Below, piece by piece: positions 43,709-52,599 of a DNA stretch of 64,000 bases. The DNA lies in the NCBI RefSeq assembly GCF_007680605.1, contig NZ_VEIO01000002.1, positions 637,741-701,740 on the forward strand, given 5' to 3'. Each line of letters opens with the position of its first letter. The first letter of the stretch is position 1. The notes under the pieces were generated by a model. The model did not search any database. It had not been told where the DNA came from and saw only the letters and a list, made by a program, of their open reading frames with translations. Origin of the DNA: Paenibacillus xylanexedens (lineage in GTDB: Bacteria; Bacillota; Bacilli; Paenibacillales; Paenibacillaceae). Position numbers and translations under genes: made by a program.

Positions 43709-44899
43709 ATGACCGGTTATATCGAAGTGTTCGGACATGGTGGAGACGTGGAGACAGCGGCTTCGCGGTTTGGAGGCAGTGCAACGGATTTTCTGGATTA
43801 TAGCGCTAATATCAACCCGTTAGGTCCTCCCAAAGAGGTTTTGGAAGCATTGCAGCAAGGTCTGCATTCGGTGCTTCGTTATCCTGACCCGGGCCATCGG
43901 GGATTCAAAGCGCTTCTGGGTGAACGTTTGGGAGTAACACAAGAGCAAATTTCGGTAGGGAATGGTGCGGCTGAAAGTATGGCGTTGATCCTGCTGGCAC
44001 TTGCTCCGCGCAAGGTTGGAACAGTGGAACCGGGTTTCTCGGAATATCGCGCTTTGGCACGGCAATTCGGTGCGAAGGTTCTGCATACGGAAGGTCTAGA
44101 AGCGCTGAATTGGCAAGCACCGCCTGAACAGATCGAACAGTTGATGGAAAAGGTTGACCTGCTTTTTCTTGGACAGCCAAACAACCCAAACGGTGTACAA
44201 TATCCGCTGGAGATACTGCACAGGTTAGCACGTAAAGCCGAAGATGCGGATACCGTGCTCGTTATTGATGAGGCGTTTACTGATTTTATTCCACCGGCCC
44301 TGCGACAGTCACTTGCTCCGGATCTGAATCAATATCCGCATGTGATCATCATCCGTTCGATGACGAAGTTTTATGCGATTCCGGGTCTGCGTCTCGGATA
44401 TGCTATAGGTCATTCGAAGTACATTCAAGCGATGACGGAGAAACAAGTGACCTGGAGTGTGAACGGATTGGCTCTTATCGCAGGAGAAGCCTGTCTGCGT
44501 AGCGGGGAACGTTTCGAGCGGGACACGATATCGCAGATCACGCTTGAACGGACACGTTTAATCCAGGCACTGGAGTCGTATGGGTGCAGCGTAACGCCTG
44601 GTGAAGCCAATTTTATTCTGGTGCGTGTGCCGGAACCTTGGACAGCGGCTTCCATGCAGGAAGCTTTGGGGCGGCGGGGCATTCTGATTCGTAGCTGTGC
44701 CATGTATCCGGGGCTTGAGGCAGGACATGTACGTTTTGCGGTCAAAGGTGCTGAGGCCAACGACAGGTTGCTTCACGTGCTAGGAAGTGTGCTTGAACGA
44801 GGCGGGGATCCGGAAGAAGGTCTGGCATTTGCCGATCAGGGGAGTCAGCAGGAACATACGCAACATTTTGAAAAAATAAAGGGAGGGAAGCGGTTGTGA
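43709..44899 (+). CDS. cobD: Threonine-phosphate decarboxylase CobD
   Basis: A 396-residue PLP enzyme that makes (R)-1-amino-2-propanol phosphate, the linker of the cobalamin nucleotide loop, from L-threonine phosphate. Opening HGGDVETAA and SANINPLGPP are typical of CobD; PLP-site elements are VIDEAFTDFIP and SMTKFYAIPGLRLGY with the Schiff-base Lys. A tail of about 45 residues extends past the usual end. ATG 43709 is chosen by homology; the ribosome site (AGAGAGGATGACGGAAG) is moderate. It overlaps cbiZ by 4 bases and starts the cob cluster. Confidence 0.93.
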   Translation: MTGYIEVFGHGGDVETAASRFGGSATDFLDYSANINPLGPPKEVLEALQQGLHSVLRYPDPGHRGFKALLGERLGVTQEQISVGNGAAESMALILLALAPRKVGTVEPGFSEYRALARQFGAKVLHTEGLEALNWQAPPEQIEQLMEKVDLLFLGQPNNPNGVQYPLEILHRLARKAEDADTVLVIDEAFTDFIPPALRQSLAPDLNQYPHVIIIRSMTKFYAIPGLRLGYAIGHSKYIQAMTEKQVTWSVNGLALIAGEACLRSGERFERDTISQITLERTRLIQALESYGCSVTPGEANFILVRVPEPWTAASMQEALGRRGILIRSCAMYPGLEAGHVRFAVKGAEANDRLLHVLGSVLERGGDPEEGLAFADQGSQQEHTQHFEKIKGGKRL

Positions 44900-45693
44900 C
44901 ACTCCCGTTTTATCCCTATTTTATAGATGGAAAAAAAGACGAGAATATCTATGCATCCGCTTCCTGGCCGGGTCTGCACATCGCTGCTCATGAACGGCAT
45001 ATCAAAGCACAGGTAACACATCCTGCTCTTGCTCTGTCTAGCGCGGTCTATGGCGGAGGAATGCTGGAACTAAACCGGGTCTTTAACATTTATGTGGACA
45101 AACACTACCGCTGTGATGATCCACCCCGTGATATCGCGGAGGCGCTGTATGAATGGCAAGAGCAAGCCGATCAGTGTGCCGGATTGTTAACTGCGGTCAG
45201 ATTGGAGCATACCTCCATTCAGGAGTACACGAGTTTGGCATTTGGTCTGTTGTGCTGTACGACTGCCGGCGTATCCAATGCAGCACGGGCAGGTTCCGAG
45301 AGAACTGTTTTTGATGTGCATGGGAGAAAACAAAACAGAATTCCGTATATCCCCGGTACGATTAATATCATGCTGTGGTTCAACGGACAGATGACCCCGG
45401 GAGCGATGGTTAATGCGGTTCAGACGGCCGTGGAGGCCAAGGCTGCGGCCCTTGCCGATGCAGGTATTGCCGATTCGGAGAACGGACTTCCTGCCACAGG
45501 CACAACAACCGATGCCATTGTACTTGCTGTACGTCAGACTGTTGCAGATGATAGCCAGCCACTTCACACATATGCGGGCACGGCTACTGCTTTGGGAGCG
45601 GCCATCGGCAGACTGGTATATGACACGGTGACAGAAAGCTTACAGGCCGGATTGCAATGGAAAGAAAGGAACGGGCACAGTCATGACATTTGA
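44896..45693 (+). CDS. cbiZ: Adenosylcobinamide amidohydrolase CbiZ
   Basis: A 265-residue amidase that removes the nucleotide loop side chain of foreign corrinoids to give adenosylcobyric acid, which the cell can rebuild into its own cobamide. The segment TSIQEYTSLAFGLLCCTTAGVSNAARAG and GTINIMLWFNG match the family. GTG 44896 follows GGGAGGGAAG and overlaps the cobD stop by 4 bases. It indicates salvage of cobamides from other organisms. Confidence 0.9.
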   Translation: MTLPFYPYFIDGKKDENIYASASWPGLHIAAHERHIKAQVTHPALALSSAVYGGGMLELNRVFNIYVDKHYRCDDPPRDIAEALYEWQEQADQCAGLLTAVRLEHTSIQEYTSLAFGLLCCTTAGVSNAARAGSERTVFDVHGRKQNRIPYIPGTINIMLWFNGQMTPGAMVNAVQTAVEAKAAALADAGIADSENGLPATGTTTDAIVLAVRQTVADDSQPLHTYAGTATALGAAIGRLVYDTVTESLQAGLQWKERNGHSHDI

Positions 45694-46708
45694 ATTGGAG
45701 CGTCTATGGACATCATCGTTCTGGATCGGTATGTCCGGAGCCTGGATCATCATTCTTGCATACATATTAGACCGATGCATCGGAGATCCGCGCTGGATTC
45801 CGCATCCCGTTATCGGCATGGGGAAAGGCATCTCGGCACTGGAGCGTGTTATTCGGGCACGTGTGCAGACAGACAAGGGACTGAAAAAAGCGGGGATCTG
45901 GTTCCCGATCTTGATTGCAGGGGGTTCTTTTGCTGTCACATGGGGTCTTCTCGTTCTGCTGGGTCTGATTCATCCGATCTTGGCGGCTATAGCCGAAATT
46001 GCTCTGATCGCAACAACGATTGCTTCCAAAGGTTTGCGTGATGCAGGCATGGAAGTGTACCGCCATCTGAAACAGCAGGATTGGCCTGAAGCAAGGCGTT
46101 CACTCGGTATGATTGTGGGACGTGATACGGCACATCTGGATGAGCCGGAGGTTGTTCGGGGAACGGTGGAGACCGTTGCGGAAAACATTGTGGATGCCAT
46201 TGTGTCGCCTCTATTCTATGCACTCATTGGTGGTGCTCCGCTGGCTATGGCCTACCGTGCCGTCAATACGCTGGATTCCATGGTAGGATATAAAAATGAT
46301 AAATATCTGCATCTCGGCTGGGCCTCCGCGCGGTTGGATGATTGGGCGAACTGGATTCCCGCTCGCGTGACCGCTCTGCTGTTAATTGTAGGCGCATGGG
46401 TGCTAAAACTGGATGCCAAAGGCGCGGCGCGTATGGTTGCCCGGGATGCGAGACTGCATCCCAGTCCGAATAGCGGTTTTCCCGAGTCGGCAGTGGCTGG
46501 AGCGCTAGGCATTCGGCTGGGCGGGCACAACGTATATCACGGCGTTGCTTCATTTCGAGCTTATATGGGTGAGGCTGCGCGGCCGATGGAGTCGGAAGAT
46601 ATTGTGCGAACGACACGACTGATGTTTTGGTCAGCGGGAGCTTTTGTGGGCTTTTGTTTCTTAGCAACCTTGGGTGTGTGGTTAGCAGGAGGTGCACTGT
46701 TGTGGTAA
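45683..46708 (+). CDS. cbiB: Adenosylcobinamide-phosphate synthase CbiB
   Basis: A 341-residue membrane protein that joins adenosylcobyric acid to aminopropanol phosphate. Five to seven helices; family marks DRCIGDPRWIPHPVIGMGK, ETVAENIVDAIVSPLFYALIGG, RAVNTLDSMVGYKNDKY and HPSPNSGFPESAVAGAL are all present. ATG 45683 overlaps the cbiZ end by 11 bases, and cobC-like follows with a 7-base overlap. Confidence 0.95.
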   Translation: MTFELERLWTSSFWIGMSGAWIIILAYILDRCIGDPRWIPHPVIGMGKGISALERVIRARVQTDKGLKKAGIWFPILIAGGSFAVTWGLLVLLGLIHPILAAIAEIALIATTIASKGLRDAGMEVYRHLKQQDWPEARRSLGMIVGRDTAHLDEPEVVRGTVETVAENIVDAIVSPLFYALIGGAPLAMAYRAVNTLDSMVGYKNDKYLHLGWASARLDDWANWIPARVTALLLIVGAWVLKLDAKGAARMVARDARLHPSPNSGFPESAVAGALGIRLGGHNVYHGVASFRAYMGEAARPMESEDIVRTTRLMFWSAGAFVGFCFLATLGVWLAGGALLW

Positions 46709-47361
46709 TTAGTGAATCAGAACAGAATGGATCAGAGCAGTCTGCCTCTAGGCGAAGCATTGTACTGATCCGTCATGGAACAACCCGGTGGAATGTGGAA
46801 AAAAAATATCTGGGGCATACCGATAAGGGACTGTTGCCTGATGCACAAGAAGAGCTGGCTCGGCTAGGCGAGCAGTGCCGCGAGCTCACATGGGATACGG
46901 TGTATTGCAGTGACCTGCTTCGTTGCCGTCAGACGCTGGCACACATTGCACCGCAGCTGATTGAACAGGCGAAGTTTGATTCGCGCCTGCGCGAAAATGA
47001 TTTTGGACAATGGGAAGGCCTGAATTATGAGCAATTGAAGGATAACCTCTTGTACCGGAGCTGGATTGATGATCCCCACAAGGTAACCCCGCCTGAAGGA
47101 GAAGCGTGGCAGACTTTTGCGGAACGAGTGGATTCTTTTCTGCACGAACAGATCTGGTCGGAGCATTCACACAAAGGTTCACACAGAGCACTTATTGTGA
47201 CACATGGCGGTGTCATCCGTTATATGATGTCCCGGCTCATCAACGGCGTCGGGTTTTGGGATACACATGTCATCCCTGGACAGGCAATTCAGGTTGATCT
47301 TGAAAAGCAGGGTGATCACTGGCTTGGCAGACGAGTGGATTTTCCGTCCATCGGGTTGTAA
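46702..47361 (+). CDS. cobC: Histidine phosphatase, probable alpha-ribazole phosphatase CobC
   Basis: A 219-residue phosphoglycerate-mutase-type phosphatase with RHG active-site motif (IVLIRHGTTRWN), Arg in SDLLRCRQT, Glu in ENDFGQWEG and His in VTHGGVIRYM. In cob clusters this family removes the 5'-phosphate from alpha-ribazole phosphate or adenosylcobalamin phosphate. The GTG at 46702, 9 bases after AGGAGG, overlaps the cbiB end; the family domain alone cannot prove the substrate, the context does. Confidence 0.85.
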   Translation: MVISESEQNGSEQSASRRSIVLIRHGTTRWNVEKKYLGHTDKGLLPDAQEELARLGEQCRELTWDTVYCSDLLRCRQTLAHIAPQLIEQAKFDSRLRENDFGQWEGLNYEQLKDNLLYRSWIDDPHKVTPPEGEAWQTFAERVDSFLHEQIWSEHSHKGSHRALIVTHGGVIRYMMSRLINGVGFWDTHVIPGQAIQVDLEKQGDHWLGRRVDFPSIGL

Positions 47362-47504
47362 GGTAGTGTAATATACCCTATAATCACAACAGAAGTGTGA
47401 CTCGGACGGACATATTTAGTGTGGTAGGCTTTGAGGCCTGAACTGACATGATTCGTGCGAAGAGCACTGCGACTTTGTTTGATCTGAATTAACCATCTTT
47501 AGCG

Positions 47505-47680
47505 ACCAAGGGTCCCGCGTGCCAATCCGTTGTTCATGAAGAACAAGGACAAGTGATGATGCGCACAAGGGTAAAATGGGGAAGCTGGTGCAAATCCGGC
47601 ACGGTCCCGCCACTGTGAAACAGGAGCCATCCTGTAAGTCAGATTACCAGCCCTGGACGTACAAGCCGGTGTTCCTTCGA
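47505..47680 (+). ncRNA. Cobalamin riboswitch (AdoCbl-type)
   Basis: The conserved core is clear: GGTGCAAATCCGGCACGGTC followed by CCGCCACTGT and, after a hairpin (CAGGAGCCATCCTG), TAAGTCAGATTACCAGCC, the B12-box region. It lies 350-520 bases upstream of the btuF gene and ends before a terminator at 47763, so cobalamin should shut off corrinoid uptake and the downstream cob genes. The 5' edge is approximate. Confidence 0.92.
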
Positions 47681-47762
47681 GGAAAGGACAACGTTTCGGG
47701 CCATTCTGTGCCCATGGACAGCTAGCCGCTGTTACATGTACAGATTGCCGTATGCGAGACGT

Positions 47763-47799
47763 GATCCCTGATCCTTGTTTAAGGATAAGGGATTTTTCT
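47763..47799 (+). terminator. Terminator of the cobalamin riboswitch
   Basis: ATCCCT-G-ATCCTT-GTTT-AAGGAT-A-AGGGAT with TTTTTC after it, the expression platform of the upstream riboswitch. Confidence 0.85.
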
Positions 47800-47816
47800 T
47801 GTTGTACACGATGTAG

Positions 47817-47980
47817 TGGAGTCATTTTATACACGTTTAACGGAGAGTGCAGAACCAATTTGGAGAAACGAAGTGTTCGTATTTATCACCGGATTTTTCC
47901 CTTTGAATAAGGAATCAAAAAATCTGGGGATAACAGCGATCGGAAAATGGTACTGCAATCGGAGTGGCCTCGTGTATATA
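47817..47980. repeat. Dispersed palindromic repeat family 1, copy E (degenerate)
   Basis: Matches copies A and B over CACCGGATTTTTCCCTTT, AAAAAATCTGGGGATAACAG and AATCGGAGTGGCC, but the TTGAAC ends are lost. It lies between the riboswitch terminator and btuF, lengthening that leader. Confidence 0.7.
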
Positions 47981-48027
47981 ACAAAGGCAACAACAATAGT
48001 ACAGATAGAGAAGGGGAGTTTAAATCA

Positions 48028-49023
48028 ATGATTAAGAACTGGAAAGCACTCACATCCCTGTTAAGCGCAGCAATGTTGGCACTGGCGCTGGCTGGATGCG
48101 GTAATACCGCAACAAAAGAAGGAGCGGGTAGCTCACAGCAGCCTGCACAGGAGCAGTCTCAGGAACAAACACAAACGGATTTGAAAACCCAATATCCATT
48201 GACCGTTACGGATGCGACAGGTGAGTCTTTCACTTTTGAAAAAGCACCGACCAAAATCGTATCCGTATCTCCGGCCGAAACAGAGTCCCTGTTTGCTCTC
48301 GGACTGGATAATGAAATTATTGGTGTTTCCGATTATGATGATTATCCGGAAGCGGCAAAAACAAAAGCAAAAATGGGCGGTATTAACAAGCCGAATGAAG
48401 AATCCGTTATTGCAGCAGATGCGGATATCGTATTCGGAGGTATTTCATTGAGCGAGGATGCAGTGAAAAAGCTGCGTGATCTGGGCATCACCATTTTCAA
48501 AACTGATCCTAAATCCATCGACGATGTGATGAACAATATCGAAACCTTCGGTAAAATTACCGATCATCAGGAGCAGGCGCAGAAGCTGATTACACAGATG
48601 AAGCAGGATGTAACAGATGTAACCGAAGCGGTCAAAGCCGTAAAACCGGAAGATAAGAAAAAGGTATACATCGAGTTCTCCCCAGGCTGGACGGTTGGTA
48701 AAGGTGAGTTCATGGATGAACTGATCACGGTAGCCGGAGGCACGAATATTGCTGCTGATAAAGAGGGTTGGTACGAGATTAACGAGGAAAATGTAATTGC
48801 TTCCAACCCGGATGTTATTTTGTACGCCAATGATGTTATTGATGAGAATTCCAAAACGCTGGATCAGATCATCAAGGCACGCAGCGGCTGGGATCAAATT
48901 ACAGCTGTGAAGAACAATGCCGTGATTGGACTTGATGCCAACTTGCTCAGCCGTCCGGGGCCTCGTGTAACCCAAGGATTGAAAGAAGTAGCCAAAGCCA
49001 TCTATCCTGACCTGTTCAAATGA
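48028..49023 (+). CDS. btuF: Corrinoid-binding lipoprotein BtuF-like
   Basis: A 331-residue extracytoplasmic solute-binding protein of the helical-backbone (FepB/BtuF) class. The signal ends in LALAGC (Cys24), followed by a Gln/Glu-rich linker and a domain with EKAPTKIVSVSPAETESLFALGLDNEIIGVSDYDDYP, typical of BtuF/FhuD types. Riboswitch control and the cob neighbours argue for corrinoid rather than siderophore. ATG 48028 follows AAGGGGAG. Confidence 0.9.
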   Translation: MIKNWKALTSLLSAAMLALALAGCGNTATKEGAGSSQQPAQEQSQEQTQTDLKTQYPLTVTDATGESFTFEKAPTKIVSVSPAETESLFALGLDNEIIGVSDYDDYPEAAKTKAKMGGINKPNEESVIAADADIVFGGISLSEDAVKKLRDLGITIFKTDPKSIDDVMNNIETFGKITDHQEQAQKLITQMKQDVTDVTEAVKAVKPEDKKKVYIEFSPGWTVGKGEFMDELITVAGGTNIAADKEGWYEINEENVIASNPDVILYANDVIDENSKTLDQIIKARSGWDQITAVKNNAVIGLDANLLSRPGPRVTQGLKEVAKAIYPDLFK

Positions 49024-50066
49024 GCAAAAAGCTGATCCTGTTCGGAACGATGGGCATGGCGCTGCTGGTGCTTACTGTGCTCATCTGCACGGGCATCGGT
49101 TCAGTGGCGCTACCCATCCGGGACATCGCAGGTATTCTCGTTCACAAACTGCCATGGGTGGGGGACTGGATTACACCTGATTGGAGCAAGGCTGCCGAAC
49201 AGATTATCTGGAAAGTACGCTTCCCACGTGTCTTGCTGGCCGTGCTCGTCGGGGCTTCGCTAGCTATTGCAGGTGCAGGTTTTCAAGGTGTGTTGCGTAA
49301 TCCGCTTGCCGATCCATTCACGCTGGGGGTATCCTCAGGTGCTTCGGTGGGGGCGGCATTTCTGATATTCTTTGGTCTGCAGTACGCGTTAATTGGTATT
49401 TGGACATTGCCGCTGGTTGCTTTTCTGACCGGGGTAGTGACGTTATGGTTTGTGCTGTCACTGGCTCGTGAAGGACGTAAAATACCGACGCATAGCCTCA
49501 TTCTGGCAGGTGTGGTCATGCAAAGTTTCTTGGGGGCGGTCGTTTCCTTCCTATCGACCATGTCGAAGCAGACAATCAATGAAATTATATACTGGACGAT
49601 GGGAAGTCTGGCACTGCGCGGGTGGTCGTATACGACCATCCTTTTCCCGTATTTTCTGCTTGGACTGATTTTTCTATGGAGCCGGGCACGTTCGCTGAAT
49701 GTCTTGGCACTGGGTGAACGTCAGGCAGCGCATATTGGTGTTGGTGTGGACAGGCTCAAGTTATCTGTGCTTGCTGTAGGCACATTGTTAACGGCAGGAG
49801 CTGTTTCCGTTTCGGGAGTCATCGGATTTGTTGGCTTGGTTATTCCTCATATTTTACGCTTGCTGGTAGGGCCGGACTATCGATTGCTAGTACCTTTGTC
49901 TGCGATTGGTGGTGCGATTTTTATGGTATGGGCAGACACCATAGCTCGCTCCTTGCTGGCACCGACTGAAATACCGCTAGGCGTCGTGACTGCTTTTGTG
50001 GGCGCTCCGTTTTTCGCCTATTTGCTGCATCGAAACAAAAAGCTGCAGAAAGGGATGATGCCGTGA
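49020..50066 (+). CDS. btuC: Corrinoid ABC transporter permease BtuC-like
   Basis: A 348-residue FecCD-family permease with ten helices. Marks: RFPRVLLAVLVGASLAIAGAGFQGVLRNPLADPFTLGVSSGASVGA and GVIGFVGLVIPHILRLLVGPDYR. It overlaps btuF by 4 bases (ATGA) and btuD by 4 (GTGA), so the three are translationally coupled. Confidence 0.93.
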   Translation: MSKKLILFGTMGMALLVLTVLICTGIGSVALPIRDIAGILVHKLPWVGDWITPDWSKAAEQIIWKVRFPRVLLAVLVGASLAIAGAGFQGVLRNPLADPFTLGVSSGASVGAAFLIFFGLQYALIGIWTLPLVAFLTGVVTLWFVLSLAREGRKIPTHSLILAGVVMQSFLGAVVSFLSTMSKQTINEIIYWTMGSLALRGWSYTTILFPYFLLGLIFLWSRARSLNVLALGERQAAHIGVGVDRLKLSVLAVGTLLTAGAVSVSGVIGFVGLVIPHILRLLVGPDYRLLVPLSAIGGAIFMVWADTIARSLLAPTEIPLGVVTAFVGAPFFAYLLHRNKKLQKGMMP

Positions 50067-50875
50067 CGACCGACAAAAATTATGCTACCCCAGCTCTAGT
50101 ATCTGTTGTCCGGGCCGGCAAAACATACGGTGATCATCATGCTCTGCATCCTACCGATTGGCAGATCGCAGAAGGAGATTGGTGGGGTGTCGTTGGCCCA
50201 AATGGAAGCGGAAAATCGACACTACTCCAGCTTATTGCAGGAACGGAATCGTTAAGCGAGGGCCAGATCAGCATGGATGGTCGTGATATCGGATCATATA
50301 GTCGTAAGCAATTGTCACGCATGATTGCCGTTTTGCAGCAGGATGGCTTACCCGCAATCTCCTATCCGGTTCGAGATGTTGTCGAAATGGGACGTTATCC
50401 TTACCAGAACTGGCTAGGCCGTGAATCGGGAGAGGGGGCCCATGTGGTGGACAGAGTACTTGAAGAACTGGGACTCACGCAACTGGCAGATCGACCTCTG
50501 GATTCCCTGAGCGGCGGACAACGGCAGCGAGTAGCCTTGGCCAAGGTCATGGCACAGGAGCCGCGATTACTATTGCTGGACGAGCCAACGACGTTTCTCG
50601 ATATCAAATATCAATTGCAGTTTATGGAGTTGTTATCGGCATGGCAGAAGAAGAGCAACATCACGATTGTAGCGGTGTTGCATGATCTCAATCTGGCTGC
50701 TTTGTTCTGCGATCATATCTTGGCTTTGCGTGAAGGTAAGGTAGTCGGAGAGGGGACGCCTCACAGTTTGATGACGGGAGAGCAGATTCAAGAGATTTTT
50801 CGTGTTACACCTGCGATGGTGTCCCACCCGGATCATTTGGTTCCTCAACTGTTGCTGCGGCGGGACATGGATTAA
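50063..50875 (+). CDS. btuD: Corrinoid ABC transporter ATPase BtuD-like
   Basis: A 270-residue ATPase. Walker A GPNGSGKS (about 44-51), Q-loop, signature LSGGQRQRVA, Walker B LLLLDEPTTFLD and switch His in AVLHDLNLA are complete. Starts with GTG 50063 overlapping btuC. It drives corrinoid uptake with BtuF and BtuC. Confidence 0.93.
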   Translation: MTTDKNYATPALVSVVRAGKTYGDHHALHPTDWQIAEGDWWGVVGPNGSGKSTLLQLIAGTESLSEGQISMDGRDIGSYSRKQLSRMIAVLQQDGLPAISYPVRDVVEMGRYPYQNWLGRESGEGAHVVDRVLEELGLTQLADRPLDSLSGGQRQRVALAKVMAQEPRLLLLDEPTTFLDIKYQLQFMELLSAWQKKSNITIVAVLHDLNLAALFCDHILALREGKVVGEGTPHSLMTGEQIQEIFRVTPAMVSHPDHLVPQLLLRRDMD

Positions 50876-50920
50876 ACGAGGCGGGAGAGCCTCTATTTTG
50901 ATGAAGGAAGTGCTGGTTGA

Positions 50921-52042
50921 ATGAAGAAGGAAGAACAGATATTGGAGCAAGTATTAGATAAGATTACGGCTCCAGACCAAAATATTGCTGCGGAAACGTC
51001 TGCTCATGTGGATATACTGACGAAACCGCCGGGTAGTCTCGGGAAATTGGAAGAACTTGTGATTCGACTTGCAGGGATGACAGGACAGGCTCGTCCACGT
51101 TTTGATCGCAGGGCTGTGATCGTCATGGCAGCGGATCACGGGGTCGTAGCTGAAGGAATCAGTGCTTTTCCAGCCGAGGTTACACCGCAGATGGTCATGA
51201 ATTTTCTGGCTGGAGGCGCTGCAGTCAATGTACTTGCTCGTCATGCTAGAGCCGAAGTGATCTGTGTCGATATCGGTGTAAATGCTGACCTTGAGCACGC
51301 TAACCTGCTCTCCCGTAACATTCGTAAAGGCACGGCCAACATGGCTCAAGGAGCCGCGATGACTCGGGATGAGGCTATTCAGGCCATTTTAACAGGTGTA
51401 GAAGTCGTTTCCGCAGAAGTGGCAAAAGGTACGAAACTCTTTGTCACCGGTGAGATGGGGATTGGCAACACAACGGCAAGCGCTGCGGTGATGAGTGCAC
51501 TCACCGGTATTGCACCAGCAGCAGCTGTTGGGAGAGGGACTGGCTTGGATGATGCAGGTGTGCTACGCAAGGCTGCTGTCATATGTCAGGCTTTGAGCGT
51601 TAACACACCTGACCCAGAGGATGCGCTAGATGTTCTGTGCAAGGTGGGTGGATTAGAGATTGCCGGACTCGCCGGCGTTATTCTCGCAGCCGCGGCTCAT
51701 CGCTGTCCCGTTGTCGTAGACGGTTTCATCTCGACGGCTGCAGCACTCATTGCAAGAAAGCTGGCTCCCCTGAGTACAGCGTATATGATCGCTTCCCATA
51801 CTTCCCAGGAGAATGGGCATGCGGCGCTACTGCGGGAACTTGATTTGAAGCCAATGCTGGATCTGGATATGCGCCTTGGAGAAGGCACAGGTGGAGTGCT
51901 CAGTCTGCATCTCATTGATGCAGCATGTCTGATTTTGAATGAGATGGCGACCTTTGCAAGTGCGGGTGTGTCAGATGGAACCAATCAGGCTTCCGACTCC
52001 GATTCCAAGGTATCACCTGTTCAGGGAGATGGCTCCCGATGA
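50921..52042 (+). CDS. cobT: Nicotinate-nucleotide:DMB phosphoribosyltransferase CobT
   Basis: A 373-residue enzyme that makes alpha-ribazole 5'-phosphate from nicotinate mononucleotide and the lower base. KPPGSLGKLEELVIRLAG, VMAADHGVVAEGISAFP, GEMGIGNTTASAAV and the Glu-bearing MRLGEGTGGVLSLHLIDAA are family marks. ATG 50921 follows GAAGGAAG. The ATGA overlap with cobU shows one operon. Confidence 0.95.
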   Translation: MKKEEQILEQVLDKITAPDQNIAAETSAHVDILTKPPGSLGKLEELVIRLAGMTGQARPRFDRRAVIVMAADHGVVAEGISAFPAEVTPQMVMNFLAGGAAVNVLARHARAEVICVDIGVNADLEHANLLSRNIRKGTANMAQGAAMTRDEAIQAILTGVEVVSAEVAKGTKLFVTGEMGIGNTTASAAVMSALTGIAPAAAVGRGTGLDDAGVLRKAAVICQALSVNTPDPEDALDVLCKVGGLEIAGLAGVILAAAAHRCPVVVDGFISTAAALIARKLAPLSTAYMIASHTSQENGHAALLRELDLKPMLDLDMRLGEGTGGVLSLHLIDAACLILNEMATFASAGVSDGTNQASDSDSKVSPVQGDGSR

Positions 52043-52599
52043 GTGTATTGGTTACTGGCGGTGCACGCAGTGGTAAGAGTTCGTTTGCCGAACGTCTGTG
52101 CATGCAACGTTCCTCCGAAGCTTGGTATGTAGCAACTGCTCAGGCGTATGATGACGAGATGCGTGAACGCATAGCAATGCACCGGAAGCAGCGTGAAGAG
52201 TCCGGTTATCTCTGGCGTACGATGGAGGAACCCTTGGCTTTGCCTGCTCTGATTCAGCAGATGGGCGAAGGGCATACGGGCACGTCCGCACCAACGATTC
52301 TGGTGGATTGTTTGACTCTCTGGCTGACGAATGTGTTATTGGCCCATGAACATGATGAAGGTCACGTGTTGCAAGGTCATCTCGATGCACTGGTAGAAGC
52401 GGTCCAAACTTATCCCGGCTTGCTTGTACTAGTTACCAATGAAGTAGGGGATGGAATTGTACCCGAATACAAGCTTGGTCGTGTGTATCGTGATCTGGCA
52501 GGTGTGCTTAATCAGCGTATCGCAGCAATCTGTCGTGAGGTGTTTCTTGTCACGGTAGGCATTCCAATCGAACTGAAAAGTAAGGAGTATCGCTTATGA
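52039..52599 (+). CDS. cobU: Adenosylcobinamide kinase/guanylyltransferase CobU
   Basis: A 186-residue bifunctional enzyme that phosphorylates adenosylcobinamide and adds GMP. Walker A GGARSGKS at residues 7-14, the guanylylated-His region in HRKQREE, DCLTLWLTNVLL and TNEVGDGIVPEYKLGRVYRDL are all standard. It overlaps cobT and cobS by 4 bases each. Confidence 0.95.
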   Translation: MSVLVTGGARSGKSSFAERLCMQRSSEAWYVATAQAYDDEMRERIAMHRKQREESGYLWRTMEEPLALPALIQQMGEGHTGTSAPTILVDCLTLWLTNVLLAHEHDEGHVLQGHLDALVEAVQTYPGLLVLVTNEVGDGIVPEYKLGRVYRDLAGVLNQRIAAICREVFLVTVGIPIELKSKEYRL

